Source of the DNA: Akkermansiaceae bacterium
Lineage (GTDB): Bacteria > Verrucomicrobiota > Verrucomicrobiia > Verrucomicrobiales > Akkermansiaceae
NCBI GenBank assembly: GCA_023261045.1
Contig: JALRJZ010000004.1
Location: 270 to 35,662, forward strand
Reading direction: 5' to 3'
Length of the DNA: 35,393 nucleotides
The notes beneath the pieces were generated by a model. The model had not been told where the DNA came from. It did not search any database and saw only the letters and a list, made by a program, of their open reading frames with translations. This document shows positions 9,633 through 18,074 of the stretch, piece after piece (position 1 is the stretch's first letter; every line of letters begins with the position of its first letter). The translations under genes were made by a program, and so were the position numbers.

Positions 9633-9720
9633 GGTTGATCATGGGCGATTCTTGCGAGAATCTCACGCATTTTTCTCGAAATAAGTTTCTTCTTCTAAAG
9701 GCGCTTATTAGGAAGAGTCC

Positions 9721-10785
9721 GTGAATTTGAAACTGAATTTTGAAGCCTCAGAAATTGGTGGTCTTGTTTTAGCTAAAGTTGGGAATCCTTCTCGCAATGA
9801 ACCGCTACAAACTTCAAAACAGTTGTTCAAAGTCACCGAGGAGGATCAGGCACTTCTTTGCCCAATTTTCTTGAGGCCCTTTCGCAACCTCATCGGTTAT
9901 CGCTTCACCCACCATAGCTCGCTGGATAAAAATGAGATTCACTCCAGTGCGTGTGCGATTTTTAAAGACTCGCAGCAACTTCTTGAACAAGGTTGTGAAA
10001 TTGCTCAACGGCTTTATTCCAAGTCGTCACACCCCAATATTAAGTCCGGAGACCTGTGCATCTCGATGATCAATATGGTTGAAATCGAAGGTGAAATGAC
10101 CCGGGCCCTTTGCATCTTAAAATCTGAGAGTGTGACTCCATTTCTAAGCATTTCTGCGCGTAATGGAGACCTCGAACTTTCGACAGAGCAGGGGATTAAC
10201 CCTGAAAAAATCGATAAAGGGTGTCTGATTGTCGAACACTTTGAGCGAAAAGGATTTTATGTGTTAACTTTTGATCGGGGGGGATCTGAGTCACGTTTTT
10301 GGGTTCGCGATTTTTTAGGGGTCCGTCCGATTCCTGATTCCGCTCTTCTTAGTAAACGTCTTGCTGAAATGGCTGTCACCGCAGTCTCGCCAGAGAGTTC
10401 ACCAAATGATGACAGCCCGCCATGGCAAGCAAATCAACCCGCTCAAGAAGCGATTTCCTACCTTCGTGATCAGAAGAATTTTAGTCTTCAGGAATTTGAG
10501 GAGAAAGCACTGAGAACGGAAGCTGCTCGCAATAAATTTGCCCAGGAGCGCAAGCGAGTCGAGGAGGAAGAGGGAATCACCCTCGAAGAAAACTTTGATA
10601 TTTCAAAGCGTGAAGTGTCCAAGGCAAAGAAGCTCATGAAATCGATCATGAAATTTGACACAGGTGTCGAGATCCGACTCCGTCCAAAAGTCGTCGATAA
10701 CCCTAGTGAAGTTTTAGAGAGGGGCTTCGATCAGGAAAAGAAGATGAATTACATCAAAGTGTATTATCACGAGGATCTCGCTTAA
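9721..10785 (+). CDS. Nucleoid-associated protein, NdpA/YejK-like
   Basis: Resembles the 37-kDa nucleoid-associated protein family (PF04245) from text; GTG start with upstream GGAAGAG. Confidence 0.7.
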   Translation: MNLKLNFEASEIGGLVLAKVGNPSRNEPLQTSKQLFKVTEEDQALLCPIFLRPFRNLIGYRFTHHSSLDKNEIHSSACAIFKDSQQLLEQGCEIAQRLYSKSSHPNIKSGDLCISMINMVEIEGEMTRALCILKSESVTPFLSISARNGDLELSTEQGINPEKIDKGCLIVEHFERKGFYVLTFDRGGSESRFWVRDFLGVRPIPDSALLSKRLAEMAVTAVSPESSPNDDSPPWQANQPAQEAISYLRDQKNFSLQEFEEKALRTEAARNKFAQERKRVEEEEGITLEENFDISKREVSKAKKLMKSIMKFDTGVEIRLRPKVVDNPSEVLERGFDQEKKMNYIKVYYHEDLA

Positions 10786-10846
10786 TCTCACGGGTTTAAC
10801 ATTGTGCTCGTCGCTTTCGCAACGAGCTCTATGGGTGCCGCGGGAG

Positions 10847-12058
10847 TTATTCTTCGAGAAGATCGAGACAAATAGCAGATCCTCGATTGGTTCTCAAAAA
10901 TGCTTTACCATCACCAACGGCGAGAGGCGCCCAACAAAGTTTGGACAAGACTTGATGTCGGCTCGATTCGATAAAGCCTTTCTCGTCTGCTTTACCGAAG
11001 ACAAGGACTCCATCTTCACTCAGAACTGCCAAGGTTTCTCCAACCTTCACGGTAGAAGCTCTACTCCCAGGGATTTCATATTTCCAGAGAAGCTTTCCTG
11101 TCTCGAGATCCATTTGAAAGAGCTCGGCTTTTCGTCTTTTGTCGCCAAAACAGCCCAAAATATCATCCCCGACAAGAAAGGCGTTTTGGAAAATCATGGG
11201 TGAGTCTCGATCTCGATGGAGTAATTTTGGCTCATCTCCTTGGATGTCTAAGACCCCGTATCCCATCCCGTATCCAGAGGCAAAAAAGACCTTCCCGTCG
11301 TGATAAACAGGATTAGAAGCATTCACATCATACGACGTTCTCCATTCATAAGAAAAAACAACTTCTCCTTGGCTTGATAAATCGTAGCCGACAATGCTTC
11401 GCCCATGAAAAACAATGGCCATCTCTTTTCCCTGATGCTTACAGAAGACGGGAGCAGCATAGCCCGGGCGAGCGGTGTTCTTGGACTTCCATTCCACTTT
11501 ACCGGTCTTTTTATCTAGAGCGACCATTGCAGATCCCTTGTCACAGGGGAGGCAAATAAGAAGCTCTCCATAGACGAGAGGCGAGGCTGAGTATCCCCAA
11601 GTCGGCATATTCCCTCCAAAATCGTCTTTGTAGCTCAAAACCCACTTTTCCTCGCCTGTTTGAAAATCATGGCAAGATAAACGCCCAGACTTCGAGAGAT
11701 TGTAGACAAGCCCTCCATCGATCGTCGGCGTTGCTCCAGGACCGCCATCATAATATTTTGGAGCAAGATCTTCAGCGTAGGTCTTTTTCCAAATGACTTC
11801 TCCTGTTTTGGTATCAAAACACCAGAGAGTATCCTGATTGTCCTTATTACCGACAGTAATTGCCTTTCCCTGAGAGATCGCAAAACTCGAGCAGCCGGTT
11901 CCAATTTGAGCCTCCCATCGTTTTTTAGGCCCCAACTGTTGGATTTTCGCTGGGATTTCTCCCTCAACTGTTCCATCACCGTTTGGTCCGAGATACTGAG
12001 GCCAATCTTGGCAGAAGCATGTTGAGACGAGCAGAGTGGTCAAAAGACTGGTCTTCAT
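10847..12058 (-). CDS. PQQ-binding-like beta-propeller repeat protein, exported
   Basis: Signal peptide MKTSLLTTLLVSTCFCQ; DWPQYLGPNGDGTVEG and repeats such as LWCFDTKTGEVIWKK, MVALDKKTGKVEWKS. Confidence 0.9.
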   Translation of the reverse strand: MKTSLLTTLLVSTCFCQDWPQYLGPNGDGTVEGEIPAKIQQLGPKKRWEAQIGTGCSSFAISQGKAITVGNKDNQDTLWCFDTKTGEVIWKKTYAEDLAPKYYDGGPGATPTIDGGLVYNLSKSGRLSCHDFQTGEEKWVLSYKDDFGGNMPTWGYSASPLVYGELLICLPCDKGSAMVALDKKTGKVEWKSKNTARPGYAAPVFCKHQGKEMAIVFHGRSIVGYDLSSQGEVVFSYEWRTSYDVNASNPVYHDGKVFFASGYGMGYGVLDIQGDEPKLLHRDRDSPMIFQNAFLVGDDILGCFGDKRRKAELFQMDLETGKLLWKYEIPGSRASTVKVGETLAVLSEDGVLVFGKADEKGFIESSRHQVLSKLCWAPLAVGDGKAFLRTNRGSAICLDLLEE

Positions 12059-12376
12059 GTATCCCAAATAACTGATATTTGATAAAATGCCAAACTCTTG
12101 ATGAAGATCTTTCAAAAGGCTGTTTTCCAAGTAACTTGTTCACTCATTACAGGAGAGAGGATAGACCATTTTTAATTTCTTCTTCTTCTTCTTAATGAGA
12201 ATAACTTGTTCGAAATGATGTTCCACCTTGTTACTCTGGGTGTTCCACTCGAAGAATAACTGGTGAAAAGATAGGGGAGGAACTTTTAGAGAGTTGCACA
12301 ACTTTGAGAAAAAGATCTTTTAGACACAACTATTGAGGGTTTGTTCACACACTTACTCGCTTCGCTTTCACGTCTC

Positions 12377-13438
12377 ATGAGTTCGCCAAACGATGATCAA
12401 ATCTGGATGCAGCTTGCCATTCAGGAAGCAAAACGTGGACTAGGGCTCACTTCACCTAATCCACCGGTAGGTTGTGTCATCGTCCATTCAGGGAAGCAAA
12501 TCGCAAAGGGTTGGCACCAAAAAGCTGGCACGGCCCACGCTGAGCGACACGCCTTATCACAATTGGATCCAGCACAGGCGAGAGGAGCGACTGTCTACGT
12601 GACCTTGGAGCCGTGTTCGACTCAGGGACGAACAGGCGCTTGCACAGATCTTTTAATTCAAGCAGGAGTGGCCCGAGTCGTTTACGGTTCTTCAGATCCA
12701 AATCCCTCACACGCAGGCAGAGCCTCAGAAGTTCTCACGAAAGCTGGTATCGAAGTGACAACAGGCATTTGTGAAAAGGAGTGCCAACACCTGGTTCGTG
12801 GTTTCTCGATGGTTCAGCGTCTAAAGCGACCATGGGTGATCGCCAAGGTGGCCATGAGCCTTGATGGGCGTATTTCCAGACCTGCGGGAGAGGGCCAGTG
12901 GTTGAGCGGTTCACAAGCACGTGAGGAGGTGCAGCTACTGCGTGCAAAGGTCGATGCGATCATGACCTCTGGGGAGACAGTCCGAAAAGACGATCCTGCT
13001 CTGACCCTTCGAAGTCCGGCAATTTCCCCGCTAAAAGAGCAACCATGGCGCGTGGTAATGACTCAACAAGGGATTCAAAAATCCGGTTACCAGCTTTTCG
13101 AGGATCCATTTGCGAAGAAGACCCTCGTCTTGGAAAACACGGAACTGGAAGCAGCAATGCAACAACTTGCTCAGACTTACGATGTCAATTGTGTCTTAGT
13201 CGAAGCAGGAGGTCGTCTCTTAGGAGCGTTAAATGATGCAGATTTGATTGATGAATGGGTGATTTATCTCACTCCATTGGTAACAGGGGGCCCGGGTGGG
13301 GCCGTAAGCGGCGAGGGAGCATCATCGCTCTTGAAGCGTCGCTGTCTCGAGCAGCTTGAGATTTACCGGGTTGGTGATGATGTCTGTGCGAGGGGTTTGG
13401 TTCACCGAGGGACTCCGCCACCTTTAGAGCGCCTGTAG
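12377..13438 (+). CDS. ribD: Bifunctional diaminohydroxyphosphoribosylaminopyrimidine deaminase / 5-amino-6-(5-phosphoribosylamino)uracil reductase
   Basis: Deaminase motifs HAERHAL and TLEPCSTQGRTGACTDLLIQAGVARVVYGSSDPNP; reductase domain RPWVIAKVAMSLDGRIS. Confidence 0.95.
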   Translation: MSSPNDDQIWMQLAIQEAKRGLGLTSPNPPVGCVIVHSGKQIAKGWHQKAGTAHAERHALSQLDPAQARGATVYVTLEPCSTQGRTGACTDLLIQAGVARVVYGSSDPNPSHAGRASEVLTKAGIEVTTGICEKECQHLVRGFSMVQRLKRPWVIAKVAMSLDGRISRPAGEGQWLSGSQAREEVQLLRAKVDAIMTSGETVRKDDPALTLRSPAISPLKEQPWRVVMTQQGIQKSGYQLFEDPFAKKTLVLENTELEAAMQQLAQTYDVNCVLVEAGGRLLGALNDADLIDEWVIYLTPLVTGGPGGAVSGEGASSLLKRRCLEQLEIYRVGDDVCARGLVHRGTPPPLERL

Positions 13439-13532
13439 TTGAGGCGCCTGCAGTTGTTTGTTTGCAACCGAATGGTTCCAGAAGAACAGAGAAGTGATGG
13501 GGGGTTTTGAAGAAAACTGATCTAAAAACGTA

Positions 13533-13558
13533 GAAAGGGAGCCCGAAGGCTCCCTTTC
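13533..13558 (-). terminator. Rho-independent terminator downstream of porin gene 1
   Basis: Perfect 11-bp stem GAAAGGGAGCC-CGAA-GGCTCCCTTTC; minus-strand T-run follows. Confidence 0.85.
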
Positions 13559-13585
13559 AATTATCAAGAAAAAGATAAAAACGTC

Positions 13586-14233
13586 TTAGAGACCAACAGA
13601 GATGGAGAGACCGATTACGGTGTCCTCATCAGTTTGGCTCGAATCAAGGTAGGTATAACCAAGACCTGCGTTGACATCATCGCTGAGAGCTTTGTTCAAG
13701 CCAACAGAAACTGCAGTGAAGTCGTTTGCGCCGTCGTCACCATAAGTGACAGCAACAGTGGCAGAAAGACCACCACCTAAGCAGATGTGCTTGCTAGCAC
13801 TGAGCTCGTAGTAGTCATCTCCGTCGCTATCTTTAATGTCGAAGAAGATTGAAGCGCTGAGGTCAAGGCCAGCAAGGCTGGTTCCAAGTCCAACAGAAAC
13901 GTCAGAATCGTTGTCGAAGTTTGAAGCATTGCGGTGGCTGAGGCCAACGCTGAGGTCAAGACCTTCGCTGAGAGCGGTTGAAGCTCCAACAGTGTAGTGC
14001 TCAACGTCTGTTGCGTCTGAACTTGCATGGCCTAAGCCAAGGCTCCAGTCAAGGCCACCGGCGCTTGTTGATGCGCTATAGCCAAACCCGAAAGCGTCCT
14101 CACCCTGGAGTGCACCACGGTAAAGCAAGTCTGAATTGTGTGAAGCAGAGATACCACTTTCAATGTCAGCGCTAGCGAAACCAGCGAGTGAGAGTGAAAG
14201 TCCGGCTACTGATAGAGTTCTTTTGAAGCTCAT
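13586..14233 (-). CDS. TorF-like putative porin, copy 1
   Basis: Signal peptide MSFKRTLSVAGLSLSLAGFASA, alternating beta-strand pattern; paralogue of 14404..15051. Confidence 0.75.
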   Translation of the reverse strand: MSFKRTLSVAGLSLSLAGFASADIESGISASHNSDLLYRGALQGEDAFGFGYSASTSAGGLDWSLGLGHASSDATDVEHYTVGASTALSEGLDLSVGLSHRNASNFDNDSDVSVGLGTSLAGLDLSASIFFDIKDSDGDDYYELSASKHICLGGGLSATVAVTYGDDGANDFTAVSVGLNKALSDDVNAGLGYTYLDSSQTDEDTVIGLSISVGL

Positions 14234-14350
14234 AACCCCCGACGTATGAAAGAAATTCATCGAGACGTCAAACTAAATTAATTAATTTTCATAAAATAAT
14301 TTCTTGCTCCCAGAGGAAGTCAAATCGGTGGTTGGCACGACGTTCAAAAA

Positions 14351-14377
14351 AAAGAGGAGCCATTTTGGCTCCTCTTT
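14351..14377 (-). terminator. Rho-independent terminator downstream of porin gene 2
   Basis: 12-bp stem AAAGAGGAGCCA-TTT-TGGCTCCTCTTT, with T-run on the minus strand. Confidence 0.85.
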
Positions 14378-14403
14378 AACATTCAGAAAATGTTGGAAGT
14401 CAC

Positions 14404-15051
14404 TTAGAGACCAACAGAGATGGAGAGACCGATCACGGTGTCTTCGTCTGTGAGATCAGAATCAACGTAGGTGTAACCAATTCCAGCAGACACGTCATCG
14501 CTCAAGCTCTTGTTCAAGCTGACAGAAGCTGTTGTGAAGTCTGCGATACCCCAGTCACCATAAGTGACAGCAACAGTGGCAGAAAGACCACCACCTAAGC
14601 AGATGTGCTTGCTAGCACTCAGCTCGTAGTATTCGTCTCCATCGCTATCAGCAATGTTGAAGAAGATTGAAGCGCTAAGGTCAAGACCAGCAGCACTGGT
14701 TCCAAGTCCAACAGCAACCTCAGAGAGGTTGTCAGCAGCAGTCCAGTTGTAATGCTGAAGACCAACACTCAAGTTGACATTGCCACCAAGGGCAGTCGAT
14801 GCAGCAACAGAGAAAGCCTGTTCATCTGTGAAGTCCGTGCTCTTGTGACCTAAACCAAGGCTCCAGTCGAGACCGGCAGCACTGGTAGAAACATTGTAAC
14901 CAGCACCGAAGGCGTCTTCACCGGCATCTGTTCCGCGGAAGATGTAGTTTGATTCGTGTGAAGCAGAGATACTACTTTCAACTTCTGCATTCGCAAAACC
15001 AGCGATTGAGAGTGAAAGTCCAGCAATTGAGAGAGTTCTTTTGAAGCTCAT
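14404..15051 (-). CDS. TorF-like putative porin, copy 2
   Basis: Signal peptide MSFKRTLSIAGLSLSIAGFANA; same C-terminal text as copy 1 (YYELSASKHICLGGGLSATVAVTYGD). Confidence 0.75.
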   Translation of the reverse strand: MSFKRTLSIAGLSLSIAGFANAEVESSISASHESNYIFRGTDAGEDAFGAGYNVSTSAAGLDWSLGLGHKSTDFTDEQAFSVAASTALGGNVNLSVGLQHYNWTAADNLSEVAVGLGTSAAGLDLSASIFFNIADSDGDEYYELSASKHICLGGGLSATVAVTYGDWGIADFTTASVSLNKSLSDDVSAGIGYTYVDSDLTDEDTVIGLSISVGL

Positions 15052-15167
15052 GTGAGGTCCTGTATGAAACAAATTCATCGTTACGTCAAACTCTAATCAT
15101 TAATTTTTCTAAACTATTTGATGGGATCGATAGGCCTCCTTTTTTCTTAGTCATTTGAAAAATCAAA

Positions 15168-15186
15168 CCGAAAGGGCAACCTTTGG
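15168..15186 (-). terminator. Hairpin downstream of the MerR gene, terminator-like
   Basis: CC(g)AAAGG-GCAA-CCTTTGG; minus-strand T-rich GGTTTGATTTTTC follows. Confidence 0.45.
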
Positions 15187-15255
15187 CTCACTTCACAAAT
15201 TCATCGTAACGTCAAATTTCTTTGGATCACTATGGGTGCGGGTCTTGGTGGCTTC

Positions 15256-16248
15256 CTAGTCGAGGTGAATTCCCTCAGCTTCTAAAAGATGTTTGAGCGC
15301 CTCTTCCATTCTCCTCCTTACAAGTGCAGTCGTGCGGTAGAGGTAAGCGTGAAGCTGCGCATCTGCTGGGTTTCGATTTTCGCACGCAAGGCTGTATTTT
15401 TCGAAGGCGTTGAGATCTTGCAGTAAACTGGCGAGGTGCTGCGGGCATTCGCATTCAATTGTTGTGGAGAGTTCAGTGAGCTTAGAAAGCTGATCTTTTG
15501 AATAGAGTGCTTCAGCAATCTGTTCTGTTTCTCCAGAGGGTAGTAGGGGCTTCTTGCTTCTACCACTGCTCAGTTTGCGCAGACACTCACGTCGGAGCTG
15601 CTGACTTGTCAGAGGTGCTTTGAGTAGTGTGACCCCTTCGATGACGCGGGCAAGGGCGGTGACGGTTTTGGAAGTGGCAAAGCGGTAGCTCAGGAGGGTT
15701 TGAGGTGTGCCCACCTGGTGGGTCAGGTTGCGAATTCGAGTGACCGTCTCCGGAAAGAGGGTCTCAGCTTCAATGACAACGAGATCCACACGAGAGAGGG
15801 GAAGGTGGTTTTGTGCATCCTCAATGGAGTCATAGTGAGCAGAGACTTCTGCGTTCAACCATTTCAGTTCCCTGTGAAGGAGGGCGCAGCCAGAACCAAT
15901 TGTAAGGAGATGTTTGGTGCGAGTTGCACTGGCTTGATCAACTTGAGATCCAAGATCTTCTTGGAGTCGTGAGTTTAACTCCTCGAAAGTAAGGTGAGCG
16001 ATGGTGCTGATGGTGTGGCCTCTGATGGTGAGTTTTTTCATTAAAACCAATCGTTCCACATCATCATTGGAATAAAGTCGGCGGTTGGAATCGGTTCTTT
16101 TCGGAGTCACGGCTTGGTATCTCTTTTCCCACATCCGGATGTTGGGAGAGCTTAAGCCGGTACGGCTAGCGACGGCTCCTATTCCATAAAGCGCGAATTT
16201 TTGCTCCTGCACCCCGAAGCATTGCACGAAACAAAAGAAAATAAACAA
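15256..16248 (-). CDS. MerR-family regulator with C-terminal Rossmann-like/helical sensor region
   Basis: YGIGAVASRTGLSSPNIRMWEKRYQAVTPKRTDSNRRLYSNDDVERLVLMKKL. Start uncertain: TTG 16248 or GTG 16212. Confidence 0.85.
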   Translation of the reverse strand: MFIFFCFVQCFGVQEQKFALYGIGAVASRTGLSSPNIRMWEKRYQAVTPKRTDSNRRLYSNDDVERLVLMKKLTIRGHTISTIAHLTFEELNSRLQEDLGSQVDQASATRTKHLLTIGSGCALLHRELKWLNAEVSAHYDSIEDAQNHLPLSRVDLVVIEAETLFPETVTRIRNLTHQVGTPQTLLSYRFATSKTVTALARVIEGVTLLKAPLTSQQLRRECLRKLSSGRSKKPLLPSGETEQIAEALYSKDQLSKLTELSTTIECECPQHLASLLQDLNAFEKYSLACENRNPADAQLHAYLYRTTALVRRRMEEALKHLLEAEGIHLD

Positions 16249-16409
16249 GAAATCAACAAAAGTGGATTCTAGGAGTTTTTAGTGGCAGAAAACTAAACAA
16301 AAAGCAAATAACTAGGACGAATCGGTGCGCGAATGGAAGCGGGATCCACCGAGGAGAATATCCCTCGACCACCTCACAACTCTGCGAGGGTGTTCGGTTT
16401 GAAACTAAA

Positions 16410-17672
16410 ATGAATCCAGCTCTCAAAGAAGTTAACGAACATCCCGTGGTGGTGGTTGGTGCGGGTCTTTCAGGCCTTTCTTGCGCTCTTGGGCTCCACG
16501 AAGCGGGGCGTCGTGTTCTTGTCCTTGAGGCGTCCGATGATGTCGGTGGACGGGTCAGGACTGATCGAGTCGATGGATTTCTATTGGATCGTGGATTCCA
16601 AGTGTACCTCAGTGCGTATCCTCAGGCTGGGAACTTCTTGAACCTTGAAGGTCTCAAGCTCAAAGCCTTTGAGCCGGGTGCTTTGGTTTTTGATGGCCAA
16701 AAAATGCATCGAGTGATGGATGTCTTTCGTCGCCCCGGTTCTCTTTTTGCCTCCGCGGTAGCTCCTGTTGGCTCTCTGATGGATAAGCTGAAAATTGCCC
16801 TGCTTCGTTTTCAGGCGCTGGGGAGCTCGGTTGAGGAAATTGCTCAACGCCCTGATGAGCAAACCCATGTCTTTCTCAGAAAGCGTGGATTGAGTGAGGG
16901 AATGATCGATCGGTTTTTTCGGGCGTTTTATGGAGGGATTTTTCTTGAGAGGGAACTTCGAACATCCAGCCGTATGTTTGAATTCACTTTTAAAATGTTT
17001 AGTCAGGGATTGGCGACCGTTCCCGAAAAAGGAATGGGCGAAATCCCACGGCAACTTGCTCGGAGACTACCCCCTCATTCGATCCATCTCACCAGTCCGG
17101 TCGAGGAGATCACAGCGTCTCGTGTCCTCTTATCGCGCGGCGAGTCTTATCAGGCGTCTCAAGTTGTTCTTGCGACTCAAGCCAGCGAGGTGAGTCGTCT
17201 CATGCCTCATTTTTCGCGAGTGGCTCCCGCTTGGCGTTCGGTCACCACGGTTTATTTTGAAGCTCGTTCGTCCCCTATTAAGGAAGCGATAATTGCTCTT
17301 AATGGATCAGGTGAGGGGATAGTGAATCATGTTGCGGTGATGTCGGAAGTCTCTCTTACTTATGCACCTCAGGGTAAGGCTCTCATTGCAGTTTCACTTC
17401 TCGGTTTGGAGCGTCACCCGGACTTACCCAATCTCGTAAAGCAAGAGCTGATGGCTTGGTTTGGAAGCGAAGTGGATGGGTGGCATCATCTACGAACCGA
17501 CCTGATCAAGCATGCGTTGCCGGAGCAGCTACCGAGGGCTGATTACGATGAGCCCCTTGGTTATCTGAAACGTGATGGTATCTGGATTTGTGGTGATCAT
17601 ACGACGACGGCTTCCATCGAGGGGGCTATTTGTTCTGGCCTAAAAACCGCAAAAGCGATCTTGGCAACATGA
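16410..17672 (+). CDS. FAD-dependent oxidoreductase (amine oxidase / protoporphyrinogen oxidase / phytoene desaturase superfamily)
   Basis: VVVVGAGLSGLSCALGLHEAGRRVLVLEASDDVGGRVRT; C-terminal GDHTTTASIEGAICSGLKTA. Confidence 0.9.
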   Translation: MNPALKEVNEHPVVVVGAGLSGLSCALGLHEAGRRVLVLEASDDVGGRVRTDRVDGFLLDRGFQVYLSAYPQAGNFLNLEGLKLKAFEPGALVFDGQKMHRVMDVFRRPGSLFASAVAPVGSLMDKLKIALLRFQALGSSVEEIAQRPDEQTHVFLRKRGLSEGMIDRFFRAFYGGIFLERELRTSSRMFEFTFKMFSQGLATVPEKGMGEIPRQLARRLPPHSIHLTSPVEEITASRVLLSRGESYQASQVVLATQASEVSRLMPHFSRVAPAWRSVTTVYFEARSSPIKEAIIALNGSGEGIVNHVAVMSEVSLTYAPQGKALIAVSLLGLERHPDLPNLVKQELMAWFGSEVDGWHHLRTDLIKHALPEQLPRADYDEPLGYLKRDGIWICGDHTTTASIEGAICSGLKTAKAILAT

Positions 17673-18055
17673 GAGAGATCCAAAAGATTTGCCAAGCATG
17701 CGGTCGTGTCATCCAGTGGCGCAGGAAGTGGGAAAAGTGTTGGGACGAGGTCAAATACTGCTCCCAGAAATGCCGCGGGTCGAAAAGAAGTGACACCGAT
17801 CTTGAGATTGAGCGCGTGATTGTTCGCCTGCTTCAAGATCGAGCCGTGGGAGCAACCATTTGTCCAAGTGAAGCGGCTCGCGCGGTCTTTAGTGAAGAAA
17901 GTTGGAGACTTGAGATGCAAAGAGTTAGGAAGGCTGCGCGGAGGCTTGTCGATCAGGGTTTGATTTTAATTTGTCAAAGAGCAAAGGTGGTCGACCCTTC
18001 TTCGGCGAAGGGCCCGATTCGCTTAAAGCTTACTTCTAAAAAGGGATTTCTTTGA
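17669..18055 (+). CDS. DUF2256 + DUF3253 protein
   Basis: Zn-ribbon KICQACGRVIQWRRKWEKCWDEVKYCSQKCRG then winged-helix-like DTDLEIERVIVRLLQDRAVGATICPSEAARAVF. ATG overlaps the upstream TGA (ATGA). Confidence 0.8.
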   Translation: MREIQKICQACGRVIQWRRKWEKCWDEVKYCSQKCRGSKRSDTDLEIERVIVRLLQDRAVGATICPSEAARAVFSEESWRLEMQRVRKAARRLVDQGLILICQRAKVVDPSSAKGPIRLKLTSKKGFL

Positions 18056-18074
18056 AAGAAGGAACCATTCATCG

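Noticed and set aside
12059-12376. FMN riboswitch upstream of ribD
   Set aside because: No RFN-element consensus could be recognised in the gap.
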